Below are positions 39,061-51,039 of a stretch of DNA of 64,000 nucleotides, piece after piece (position 1 is the first letter of the stretch; each line of letters begins with the position of its first letter). Made by a program: the position numbers and the translations under genes. The notes under the pieces were generated by a model. That model was not told the origin of the DNA. It saw nothing but the letters and a program-made list of their open reading frames with translations, and ran no database searches. Source of the stretch: Puffinus mauretanicus (taxonomy: Eukaryota; Chordata; Aves; Procellariiformes; Procellariidae); the NCBI GenBank assembly GCA_023333565.1, contig JAJKFH010001810.1, positions 806,001 to 870,000 on the forward strand. Direction: 5' to 3'.

Positions 39061-39239
39061 GAAGCACACAACGGAAAAGAGTACGGGAAGCTGAAAAGTC
39101 CTTGGCTACTGTAAACACTACTTAGCACCAACTAAAACATCAGTGTGTTATCAACATTATTCTCATACTAAATCCAAAACACAGCGCTATACCGGCTACT
39201 AGGAAGAAAATTAACTCTACCCCAGCCAAAACCAGGGTA
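39061..39239 (-). mobile_element. Inverted LTR fragment, same family as the neighbouring solo LTR
   Basis: Read on the minus strand from 39239, this piece aligns with the first part of the LTR at 39531: CCTGGTTTTGGCTGGG, then GAGTTAATTTTCTTCCTAG, GCTGTGTTTTGGATTTAGTA, AACACACTGATGTTTTAGTTG and CTTTTCAGCTTCCC (ending near 39085). It keeps a stretch of about ten bases after CTTCCTAG that the plus copy lacks. Clear similarity ends near 39085; beyond that a different sequence continues, so the copy is truncated or joined to another element. It is the U3 start of an endogenous retroviral LTR, with no viral gene attached. Confidence 0.8.
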
Positions 39240-39530
39240 TTGTGTTAGAATTGAGTTGGGATGATTTATACAGAGGCTGAGGACGAAAAGGCTAAGGGAC
39301 ACCCTCCTGTTGAGTCACAGGGTTCAGAGTAGACCCGGCTAGATCTACCCCTAGTCCCAGACTTACTCAACGGTATATGTCAAAGGGATTATATGTGTTT
39401 AACAGCAGTCTAAAGTTCATTCACACTCTTAAGATAGATCATAAGATTTTAGCAGACTGTATTTGCTAGCAGATACTTCCATCAATTCACACACACACAC
39501 ATACAGGGATGCAAAGATAGATAAATATAC

Positions 39531-39861
39531 TGTCCTGGTTTCGGCTGGGATAGAGTTAAATTTCTTCCTAGTGCTGTGTTTTGGATTTGGTATGAGAAGA
39601 ATGTTGGTAACACACTGATGTTTTCAGTTGTTGCTAAGTACCCTCCTAGTCAAGGCCATTCAGCTTAAAAAAACCCAAGCATTGGGAGGGAGCATAGCCG
39701 GGACAGCTGTCCCAGCTGGCTAACGGGGTATTCCATACCATGTGATGTCATGCTCAGTATATGAATGGTAGGTGTGTTCCAGGAAGTACCGATTGCTACT
39801 TGGTTATCGGTCAGCGTGGGTGGTGAGCAATTGCATTGTGCATCACTCATTTTGTATATTC

Positions 39862-39919
<58 letters not shown>

Positions 39920-40075
39920 GTTTTCCCTTTTCTGTTCTATTAAGCTGCCTTTATCTCAACTCACAAGTTTTTCTCACTCTTACCCTTCCGATTCTCTCCC
40001 TGTCCCACTGGGGGTGAGGGGGAGTGAGCGAGCAGCTCCGTGGTATTTGGCTGCCTGCCAGGTTAAACCACGACA
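39531..40075 (+). mobile_element. Solo LTR of an avian endogenous retrovirus (TguLTR5-like)
   Basis: The 545-base element begins TGTCCTGGTTTCGGCTGGGA and ends GGTTAAACCACGACA, giving the TG...CA termini of retroviral LTRs. From memory it matches an LTR family abundant in songbirds and other Neoaves. Inside are a degenerate TATA-like CAGTATATGA near 39755-39764 and a long ATT microsatellite; TTCTATTAAG near 39936-39945 is a decayed polyadenylation signal. Flanking pentamers are TATAC on the left (39526-39530) and TGTAC on the right (40076-40080), a possible target duplication with one change. No primer-binding site or viral gene follows, so the provirus was lost by LTR-LTR recombination. Subfamily assignment needs a repeat library. 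Confidence 0.85.
39862..39919. repeat. ATT/TTA microsatellite inside the LTR
   Basis: About 19 uninterrupted ATT units follow TTGTATATTCT within the solo LTR. Related LTRs carry a shorter tract here by memory, so this copy has probably expanded after insertion. It creates spurious polyleucine and polytyrosine frames. Confidence 0.97.
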
Positions 40076-40135
40076 TGTACAAAGATATACCTATTAAAAA
40101 TCTGCCTTGAGTTCAGTGAAATACTCACATAAAAT

Positions 40136-40640
40136 GGGTTGAGCCTCAAGGAGTGTTGCAGCCCAGGTCCTGTGCCAGCTGGCGATGGTCCTCCGAATAT
40201 CGCAAACTCAAGAGTTTGCAAACTCTGAGGAGCGTTCCGCTCAGAGGCAGATTCTGGGCACAGCCCGCTGCTGTCCGGGAGAGCTCAAAGGGTCTCACTT
40301 GGGACCGCTGTTTATGGGGTCACAAGATGATAGGCTTTAGTCATCCGTCAAAACTCTCAAGGTTTCAGTAACAATAGTATTGTTACACTTGAGCTACGAC
40401 TCAGATAAGGGTATCAGGGGATGACAATTATCCCCGCTCTAGTCCTCCACTTGGGCCAGGCAGAAGAAGTTTCTGGTACAATCAGTACGTTCCCCAACCT
40501 CAGCCACGCAGGAGTCCCGGGTATGGTTAAGGGTCGCTTCACCGCCTGAATCACTACACCAAGGCCAAGGTTTAACAGGAGTTTCTGAGATCGTGGAGCG
40601 GCCCAGGAAGGCGGGGGTTGTGGATGCATCACCACAAAAT
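40136..40640. repeat. GC-elevated block, probably part of another LTR or ERV relic
   Basis: This block has more CpG and GC than its surroundings and contains two clean hairpins: GCAAACTC AA GAGTTTGC at 40202-40219 and GTAACAATA G TATTGTTAC at 40368-40386. Together with 38940-39060 and 39240-39530 it surrounds the solo LTR, and its style resembles endogenous retroviral U3/R sequence. No TG...CA boundaries, primer site or protein motif can be fixed, so class and orientation are open. No viral coding frame is visible. Confidence 0.3.
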
Positions 40641-43600
40641 GTGACTGTCATAAAAAATTCACTGTAAGAGGAAATGGATTATCAGGTATTTTGTGTTCCC
40701 TCTGGTAATGTGCTGATAAAAAAAGCATAGAATTCCAATTCTATCTCAAATAACTGGGTTTTTTCCCTCCATATATTTGAGTTTGCTTCATCAGATAAGT
40801 AAGAAAAATATAATTTTAAATTCATAAAATGCCGAGCTTGTGATTAGAAGTAATGGGTCCAAAATCATAAGATTCCTGAGTGTGCCCCAAGATCTTTTCA
40901 GCTTTTTTTTCAGCTCGTTTGAATGCTTTTTTGCCCCTATTTCGCCTTTTGGAAGATGGGAAAAATAAACACACTTTTTTTTTTCAATGAGAACTGTAAA
41001 ATGAAGTGCAATAAAATCCTGCTATTTGCAGATACTTCAAATAGACAAACTTGAAAAGAAATAAAATAACACTTTGAGGAATCCAATTTACATTTTCTAT
41101 CAAAAATGGAGATTTGGTGTAAGGTGAAATGACACATTAACCAATCCAAGCTATCAAACAGTAATACAGTCAACGTAGAACACACTTATATTCATAGTCC
41201 TCTTGCACTAATGAAAACTATTTTTACATGTTTCCCCTATTTAATTCCCTTTTACTCTTGGTCTGGTCACCTAGAACAACAGTGACAACCTACAACATAT
41301 GGTTAAAATGTTGTCCTTTCATTTTTCACAAAACCCCCATCTGTAGCAGATGCCTTAGGCAAGTCTTGATAGGTTACAAGGCTGCACCAGACGTTCAATG
41401 GGTACCTGGCAAGCTTAGAGAAATCTGCCATTCACTGAGTCTGGTTTAGGCTAATAGCCAGGAGATCTCTTGGCCCAGGCATAAGGCAGAGCTAACAAAG
41501 CAGCTTCCCACAACAAGCCCTCAGAAATGGCACGCAGGGGCTTACACGCCTTGGCAGGCTTTGCAGTGGAATGTGGAGGGAGGAGATAAATTCTACGTTT
41601 CTGGGCCTTTTGAATACACTTGAGAAACAGTGATAAAAATTGTAATCAGATCATTATCACGTTGCCAGAATGTCCACTTCAATTATAACTCTTAGATGGA
41701 TAATAAATATGTATATGTAGCCTTGGGCCCATATTCTGCAGCTTTTCCGTGTACTAAAACTTCCTTTGGCTACAGTACAAGTTTCAGACAAGCAGCAAAT
41801 TTCAGGGCCAGAAGAATATCATGGCTGCAAGGTGAATCTCTCTGCCTGAGTGAATTTTGGCTTGACAGAGCAGAGGAGGAGGAGATCAGGGCACTACTCA
41901 TGTCTCCAACACGGGCTCCAGCCTCCTGCCACGCACAGCAAAAGGCTCTGGGCTTCCTTCTGCTTCACAACTGTCCTTGGTACTGGGTGGCAACAGGGTG
42001 CTGAGAACATGGTAAGGAACTCGTTCTTCTTGGCCTTACAAGCTTTACACAAGCTCTTGACTATGCTTCCTCCTCTGAAACTACATTTAGCTGCATTGAC
42101 ACGGTTGTGATAACTCTGGCCTCAAGCTTCACGTAACTATTCACACCCTGATGATCCAACAACCTATTCTTAAACCCGTGATCAGGCTTTATTCTAAAGG
42201 CAGTGAAGTTGTACTCCAGATAAGGAAAGTCGTGGTTTGTCTCCTGTGAAAGGCATTTTCACCTATAAGTTTTCCTTGGTCAAGTAACACAGAGCTGCTC
42301 ACATCTTGTGCTGCTCTGGCTGCTCCCTCCTGGACACACTAGCTGTGTCACCCTGTGTAGCCAAAGCTTCGACTGGGTACCACTTAGTGACACGGAGGCC
42401 TTAACCTTTTGGTTTTCATTTCAAAGATCTCAGCATAGTGTTGGTGCTGCCGAAGTTGCCAAGTGCCAAAGTAGTGGTTCTGTAGTATAAACTGGGGCTA
42501 CGTGGTGTGCGCTAGAGAGACTGACGTGGTACGAGGGATTGTTTCATGGACAAGTCCTGCTGGAATAACACCAAATAACTGCATAAAGCAGGAGTCAAAC
42601 ATCAGTGGCATCAATGGAGAAAAAAAACAACAGGAGATGCAACGAAAAACTTGTTGGATTGATGCCTTTTAGCAAGCTTGTTCAGTTGTGTGTATGCAAC
42701 TCATGGCAATAAAAGCAGAATCATCATATGTAAACACAGGCCTGTATCATAGAAATTAAAGATGATCTGTTATTAGTTGCTGAAACAGAGCTTGCTTCAA
42801 AACCTCTTTCAGTCAGTTGCTGAAAGTACATTTATTAGCTAAATAGAAGTGGTGAGGGTCCTTTCCTCCAGCAGAGAGCAGCTGAATAAGCCTGTATTTC
42901 TGTACTGGAAGAGGCTTTTCTGACTAGTCTGATTAGAGTGACAGAGTAATTTATTTGCAAGCAGAGAATCCACAGTAATGTCATTTTTCATAGCCAGCCA
43001 TAGAGGTCAACTATATTTCCTCCAGAGTCCTCGGCATGCTAGCACTTTGAAATATTCAGTACATCACAGGATCAACCCCTTAGTTTCTCTGCCATCACAC
43101 TGTGAGCCGAGTATCTTGTTTTGGAAGAAATTTAAGCTGCCCTAGTTCATGTTTATGGACATTTTCCCCTTTCTGTTGTCTTTTGGGCGTTGTGCTAACT
43201 CCCACATGGATCTAATCCCGGCAGCTCAGCCAACCTAATTGTACAGATACAGAAAAAATAATTTACTTTTTCCTTATATATCATTAACAAAAGTATTTAT
43301 CATTCCAAGGCCTGATTTTTGTGGGGGGAAATCTTCTCCAGCAGTGCATGAATTCCCTAAGGATTATTAGCTGTATCTGATTTATGGATGCAAATGTAAA
43401 GGTGACCTATAAAGAGAAAAAAATGTTATATTCTTCTTTGCTCTTATGTGATGAATAAAAAAAGACTAGAAAGTTTCTGTTAAAAATTATTTTCCCAATT
43501 GTGCATGTCTGTGTTAAGTGCACTTTCCTGTTTTGCAGGAGTGCTCTGGGATTAATCAGGGAACTACTGGGTGTACAAGAAACCTCTAATTCAGATTGTG

Positions 43601-46600
43601 CTGTCTAAGGTGGGAAGGGGGCTTAGTCAGACTCTTTATTTCATTAAAAAATACATAATGAAAATTTAGCAGTACTCTTGATAAAAATTAGCTTTCAGAA
43701 AAATAAGAATCCTCATTCCTTTTCCATGATATACCAGGAAATACCACAAGGGATTGACGTTCCTGAAAAGTGCCTGTCTTTCTTCGTCTTGCCAACGCAT
43801 CTGCCAATTCCCAAGAATTTTTGAACCAATTGGCCAATTTCAACCAAATCTGACTTTGAGGCCTATGGACCAAAAGTACTACAATCCCATAAATTTCATT
43901 GGAAGTGGTAGCTCTACAGAGGAGAAAAATCCAAATCAGCACCCCTACAGTGGAAAATCGGGATTATTAGGTAGTGCTATAGACGTCTATGAGCTCTTCG
44001 GTCAACACATCTGTAGCTTCAAGACTGACAGCCGGTAAATGGAGATCATGGGCAGGAGCTGAGGGTACTTCAGGGGACGTGTTGGGAAAGCAGAGATATT
44101 GTAAGGGCTTTAGGGAACATGGAGCAAACTAAATGTTGCACAAGGGATCCATTTTTTCTTAGCAAATTATCCTCAAAAGAAAAGGATTTGGGCCAGATTC
44201 TTTCCTGGTATAAATCACCATGTACTTAATTACAGTAGTTGATTATCTGGCCTCAGCTGCAGTGCTTATGCAAAGGGAGACTTAGCTCATGAAGGAGATT
44301 CTTGCCACAGATAATTCCTTATGTTGTTTGTCCCTCTTATTTCTGTTGGAAGGTCAAATAAATGTTTAATATTTAGATAACATTGGATATTAGCAGAGTT
44401 CTGCTCAAATATTAATTAATGATTTGCCACAGTACCTCTGTGAATGATGCGTACATTCCAAGAAACGATGGTAATGATAATGATGTGGGGGAGACTGAAA
44501 CACGGAGATTGCATTTCTTGCTCCAGAACACACAATAAGTCAGGAGGACAGGAATTCAGAGTATCTGTGCATAGTCCTTAGGAGGACACAGCACCAGCAC
44601 TGCAGAAGACATTGAGAGTCCCCCAAGCCCAATCCCAAGGTTGAGAAATGAGGTAGAGAGTCCTGTCAGTGATCAGTTACCTGAGCAGAGCAAAACTGGC
44701 TATTTATTGCCCTTTGACCCTGCAATTCCTTTTATGCAGGCCAACATAAGAGAAGCTGTGCCTGTCGCACTCACACTAGACCCACTAGTTTGCTGAGTAT
44801 GTGATTTGTTGGAGATTGTTCAGCAATCTTTAACTAGAGCATCTCTAACAGCTTTTACTTCATTCATCAAAACGGCAGCATCTGCATCCTTTCTTCCCTA
44901 TCAATTTTGCTGTATTTTTCTTTCTTCCTTCTGGGCTCTTCATCAGCTGCATCTCCTGCCAGCCTCCCCCTTGTCCCCTCTCAGTTGCCACAGCAGACAA
45001 AGATGCTGATTTCCATTGTGTGACAGCATCTTAAGAAAAAAATCCAGAGTGGTGAACTCTAAATTGTTGGAGCAACAGCCATGACTGTCCCAGCAGTTAT
45101 CTGAGTGCTGCTGCTCTGCTCTTAAATTTTCTCCATACTGCAGAATCGCCAATGCAAATCACAGACTGCAGTGACCAAGTCAGCTAACAGCGCTGGCAAC
45201 CGGCCAGCGTGTGCCGAGCTGGGGGAGGTATGGGAGGAGAAAATCCTGTACAGGTGGGACAGATCCATGCATGTGGACCCCCTAAATCAGACAGGTGCAG
45301 AAATAGATCAAAAGAGTTAAAGCAGCAAACCTTCGAGATAAGAAAGCCATTTCAAAGGCACTGCTGGAGTGAGAAGGGTTTTTTTGGCTTCTTCTACTGT
45401 GTGCTTAGCTCAGGCCAAGGGAGAGAAGATGAATTCTATGATCTGGCAATAAAACTGCATAGCAATACTTTGCTTCTCAGTAATAACTTTCAGGGAGTTT
45501 CTCATTAAAACTGCTCTACTGCATTGCACAGATACACAGAGCTCAGCTTAACGGTGTAGCCAACTGCAGAGCACTTCACTGTAACTCTCTCATACCCAGT
45601 TTGAGCGTGATGTGTAAAATGTGCTTTATTTTTATTAACACCCTGATTCCAGAAGACAGAAGTTACATGTTTAAGCTCATCCCTGTGAGAACTGCTGATA
45701 TGAGCAATGACTTTCCAATATATAACTCACTATAGGAACTATCTGGCTAGAATTTTAATGGCAAGAACAGACTCCGAAGGAGCTGAACGCATAGCGATAG
45801 GGGTACGTTAGCATAGCTAGACCTGGCAGTTCCTGGAGGGCAGCTCTGGGAAAAGTATCTACTGGTAGAGAAGACTGAGAGGACTTCCTGGTGCCCTCGG
45901 ACGCAGGCCCAGACCCTTTTCAATATTTGCCCTGGCAAATAGGAATAGGAAGAGTGTGGGATGTTTTCCACGGGGAAATGGGATGGAGAAGGAAACAGAA
46001 AGTAGAACAAGAAGTGGAACCTGGTGTAACGCTACTTAAAAATAAAGGAGGAAGATGTAAATCCTGGTCACTGGGATCCGCACCAGCCTTGTAAAGGAAG
46101 GTAAAGACATTAATGTAAGTGTGACTCTTGTTCATCCGACCCTGGGTTTCAAACTACACCTATATACTATATAACAGCTACACTGGAGAAGACATCCCTT
46201 TCAGGCAGGGAGAAGTAATGCACTGTCTACGCAAGTTGCAGATAAAGGACAGGAGATACTGAGAGATCAGAACAATGCAGTCTTAGGCAGATATTTGGAA
46301 GTCACATTTTTTCATTGTTTTTTAGTCTTGTTAAGGCATTGGGTGAATGTAGCCACATTGTTTACTTGCCTAAGCTTCCTCACCTACAAAATGGAAGTAA
46401 TAATATTTAATTATGAAATACAAACTCAAAGGCAGGTGAATTTTACCATATAGCCTTTGTCATGTACACTTCACCCTGCGCTATTCCAAGGTCACTCAGG
46501 CTGTCAGCACAGAGATTGAAAGTGTCTGATCAGACTTTTCTCAGTATTTCACGATGTCTGACATGAAAACTGCCTTGAAGTCATGTCTTACATTTCTTTC

Positions 46601-49600
46601 TGCTCCCTGAATGTGCCTCTTGTGTTGTGAGACATTACAGAAAATGATGACCGAGAAAATGAGTTTCTACTTTAAATGATGCCTACCCACTTAAGTCGGC
46701 ATGATGCTATTAGAACATTATGTTACAGACTCACATTGAATTGACCTTTTACTATTGCATATTCACCGCTTAATCAGATGAAAAAATGCCTTAGTACCTC
46801 TTGAAAATGTTGCACCATACTGGCTAATTATCATATATTTACATATATTCAGGCAGCTTCTGGCAGACTGCACAAGTATTTATCTGTTAGTATGGTAGCT
46901 GTCTTTTTCTTTTGTAATTAAAAGGTCTTATAAATTTTCAATTTACTAAAAAACATCTCCTGTCATTAATTTGCTGATACACTCTAAAACATCCTCTACT
47001 GTCTAGAATAAGCTGCATGTTTCAAATGATAACAAAGGTAACTTGATGAAACCAGGTAGTATACTCTGGATGATATTTGTGTGATACGTATTCTGGATGA
47101 CAGCACTCTATTCGTAATGCATTCAGGGACAAGGCAATCAAGTTTTATTACCTCTTTTGCTTTCTTTGAGGCTTGAGCTAGAACCAGCATAAGGCAATTA
47201 CTGAACTCTGCAAGTCGTTTGTCCCTTGAAAGGAGTTTTCCATTGAGGTTGCTGGCATTACGGACAATGAAAGCAAGCTCCTAAGGACTGGTTCACTCAT
47301 TCCTTTTCTGAAATCATATGGGTTAATCATATGAGCTCTCTTTCTCATGGCATCACATTAGTAACTCGTCTTACTTAGGATAGAAATATAAATTGCATAG
47401 GTAGAGTGAAAATATCTCTTAGCCATAACTTAGCTTAGCAATGATCAGCAGCACAAGTTAGGAACCAGTCTACCCTACAAGAAAACTTTATGAGAGAATA
47501 GGAGATTTTTTTTCAAAGTTGCCAAAAACATGCTGATGAATGGGTGGTGCTGCTGACAGTGCAATTCTTCTAATTCCTTTATCGCAACCCTTATTATTGT
47601 CTCAGATGAAACACAGCTCTAGTATCACTTACTATAGATTACTACCATAGATAACTAGCTAGCTGACAACAGGATCATATTCTCAATAGACACGCTAGTT
47701 TAGGACAGCATTAATATTATTAACAAGAAAGATCCCAGATGTTTGCAAAGGGAAGACAATATACTGAAATTTTTACCAGCTGCTTCTCTTGCATGTAAAA
47801 AACCTTAAAAGAACTGTGCTCTTGTTCACAGACCTGACTAAAATACTGGTATGTATGTTTCCAAAGGCTCATTATGAATATTTTGTGTCATGCCTGTACA
47901 TTTATGGGTAAATTTAAGAGCAAAGGCCATCATTGAACTCTCTAATATTTCAATAGGAAGATACATTTTCCCATTAAGAATAGACATACTTTACTCACAG
48001 TCACGTTTGCATTACATCAACCGAACATCAAAACAAGACAAAATCAAAATCTTTTTTGTACTGTTCAGCTGTATGAGCTGAATACAAAATGGTCGCCTTT
48101 TTGTACAGCAGAGTACAGAGGTCTCAAAGTCTGGTATTAAAATGAAGGTCTAGAGCATAATGATAGACTGTTTTGCAGTTATAAAGTTGTGTCATGTATT
48201 TGTACATGGCAGACAGACAAGACCACTATAATCTGAATGCCCCATAAGACAAAGAATTTAATTTTCCTGATTAACTTCTGCTTGCAGCAGAAACTAGGGG
48301 AGTAGCCAGTGATTTTTAAATTTCCATGATGGAGAAGCTATCTACCACAGCTCTTGTTAAACTGTACTAATGATTAATGGCCTTTGCTATTAATAGTCTG
48401 TGCTCTACTTATTGACTAGGCTCCTTTAGGTTTAATTTCAAGCATTTGTATCTTCTTACACATGTCTCTGTGGAACAGAGGTGCCTCCTTTGTTATCAGA
48501 TTTCTGTTCCACATGTAGATATTTAAAAAGGCGATTGGATCACTGCTTGTAACTTTCTTTTTGATAAACTCCTACATACACAACCAAGATTTCATTAGCC
48601 CTTTGGCCAAATAATTGTACTGGAGCCAATGTTCAGCTGGTTATCGCTATAGTCTCAGTATGCCTTTTTCAAAGCCATTTTTAATGTGGATATAGCTCCT
48701 CGTGCTGTAATCAGGTTCTGTATTCTTCCTTCCTAAATGGTTAATTTTACAGTTGATATTGTTGAAGCCCAAATTAATTGCTTGCAGCCTGATTTATCAA
48801 GTAATGATTGTGATTGGTTTCTTTCTGTAACATATCCTCACCAATACTTACCATTCTCATTACTTGTGTCTTCTGTGAACTTTGTCAGCAGCAATTTTAG
48901 ACTTTCTTCCAGGTCAGCAATATAGTGTAGAATACATGAAATCAAGGACCAGTCCCTAAAAGACCCTGATAAAGACCCAACTTACAGTGTCATGTTGAGA
49001 CATAGCAGTTGCCTTGCTTTTAAACTATTCTAGGTAGATTCTGGGTTCTCAGTGAAAATGGTTATCAATCTCATTTTAAATACTTCACAGAAGTCTAAGT
49101 TTTCAAACTATTCCTTGTGTTAACCCTAACTTAAAAAGAAGTAACAAATTCATTTTAAAAAATTGTACATCACTCCCTTTTAAGTAGTTTGTTAATTGTA
49201 TTTTAACAGTTATAACATTATTGTATTTAGGACTGACAGTCGGGATCATGCCTCTAACCCCCTGTTTACAGTGCTGCAGCTTTTGCCTCCTTTCAGTGCT
49301 CCAGACACTTGGTGTTCCAAGACTTGATGAAAATCAGCGTGAAGGAGCCAGAGAGCTCCTTGGCCATCTCTCTTAAAGTTATTGGATGCAAGTTATCTAA
49401 AGCTGGTAACTGAAAAATAAAATTTTGTATCTGATGCTTAGCATCCTCCTGAGTGTCTGTTGAATTGGTTGTCACGTACTCTGAATGTGTTCCGGTGTTT
49501 CAAAGCTGAACTATTTATTGAACATGCTTTCTATTACAAGTCACAATCACTGTGTCAGCACTGGTCATTACAGTAATGAATGCAAAATTATACCTAGGAG

Positions 49601-51030
49601 AAAATCCCATGCTAATCTCTCCTCTGTTAATCTATTCACGTTTTTCCTCTTTTCCCAATCCTTTTCACCTGTTGAAGTATTCTGGCAGGTAATGTGCTAA
49701 ACCTGTGTCCAGCTCCATTCACACCGTAACTGGGAGGACTTCAGAGCCTTGAAAAAAATGTTTTGCAGTCTTTAAGGATAAATCTTCTTGTTTTCTGTCG
49801 CTTTGTTTACGACAAGGGAATTCTGTGCACTGTTGGGCAATCACATTTCTAAAGCTCTATTGAGCAAAACTGAAGTACCCACTACTACTGTCTTTCAACT
49901 TTAGAATCAGAAGTATACATGTCTGTCTAGTGGTATTTTTACTGCAGGAAAGGTTCGGATCATTGTTTTGACATCCTACAACAACTGTCACTTAAATTTT
50001 GATTTGGGCGGCCATACATGTGTACTGCCTGATGGATGACCTGAATTTCTGCCATTGTGTTGTAACTTGGAACTCTAACAGAATTCATTTGTAAAATAGT
50101 CCATCTGATCTAAATATGGCACAAACAGTGTCACAAAAAGGAAGGCTATTGTTAAGGTTTCTCTATACAGAGCTACAACAAGCTCCATTATTTCATTTTC
50201 TTTTTTTTTTTTTTTACTGTTTTCCCTTTTTTCTTTAATTTTTAAAATTTACTTCTCTTTTTAAAAACATCCAGCATTGGAGAAGAAAAAAATTTTTAAC
50301 AGTACCTCATTATTGCAAACATACCAGTGCAAAAATTAAAATCCTAGAAAACAATGTTGTTTAGAGCAATACCATTTGAATTGATCTGCATGTGAATATA
50401 TAGAATTTTTTTTTTCTTGAACTTACTTGCTTATCCATGTTGCACTGATTTTTAAAAGTTTTACTGTCAATAATAGATAAATTCTGGATGAGAGGAATAA
50501 CTAGGTCTTAACTGAGTCAGTGAAAGACATCTGCCTGATCTAATGGCAGTAGCCATTTTTAGGTCTCTGTGTAGAGGAACAGATTTCTCCGGTGTGCAAC
50601 ATATTAAAAAAATGCAAGTTGTTCATGTCTGATGAACACTTCAGGGTGCACAAGACTTGTGGCGTGCTTGACATCTCTTTCTACATGCTGAGTCGGATGA
50701 CTGTAACCGTGATGTTGAAAACCTATGTGACATGCCTCTGGTCTCTTTAACCCTTCACTAACACCAATATCACAGCCCAAGGTATACAGAAGTCTTTTAG
50801 TTTAGTTTTCATATCAAGCCATAGCTCATGAGCCTTCTGTATTTTCCTCAGTAGAGCAAGGACACACCTGTCTGAAGAAGACTGCCTGTTACAGTCATAA
50901 ATAAATTTTTCAGTCTGCTTAAAGCAGAGGCAGAAGATGTCAGAGATCTTGTCACATATCGTCACTTAAGCAGGATAGGAAGGTGTTGAATAGGGGAAAC
51001 TAACACAAGGTCAGTGCAAGTGGATGAAGA
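40641..51030. other. AT-rich non-genic DNA
   Basis: Ten kilobases with no supported gene, RNA or classifiable repeat. Frames of 60-102 codons occur on both strands (for example 41696-42004 plus and 43754-44038 plus) without domain motifs or convincing splice context. A 15-base T run lies at 50201-50215 within a T-rich zone. 43750-44040 has a mixed composition unlike its AT-rich flanks, but no identity could be given. Confidence 0.6.
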
Positions 51031-51039
51031 ATAATCAAT

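Noticed and set aside
39765..40097. Plus-strand frames with polyleucine and polytyrosine runs
   Set aside because: Both runs are translations of the ATT microsatellite inside the solo LTR, not genes.
50201..50215. T run as tail of a retroposed gene
   Set aside because: It sits in a generally T-rich zone, with no gene-like body on the expected side and no target-site duplication.
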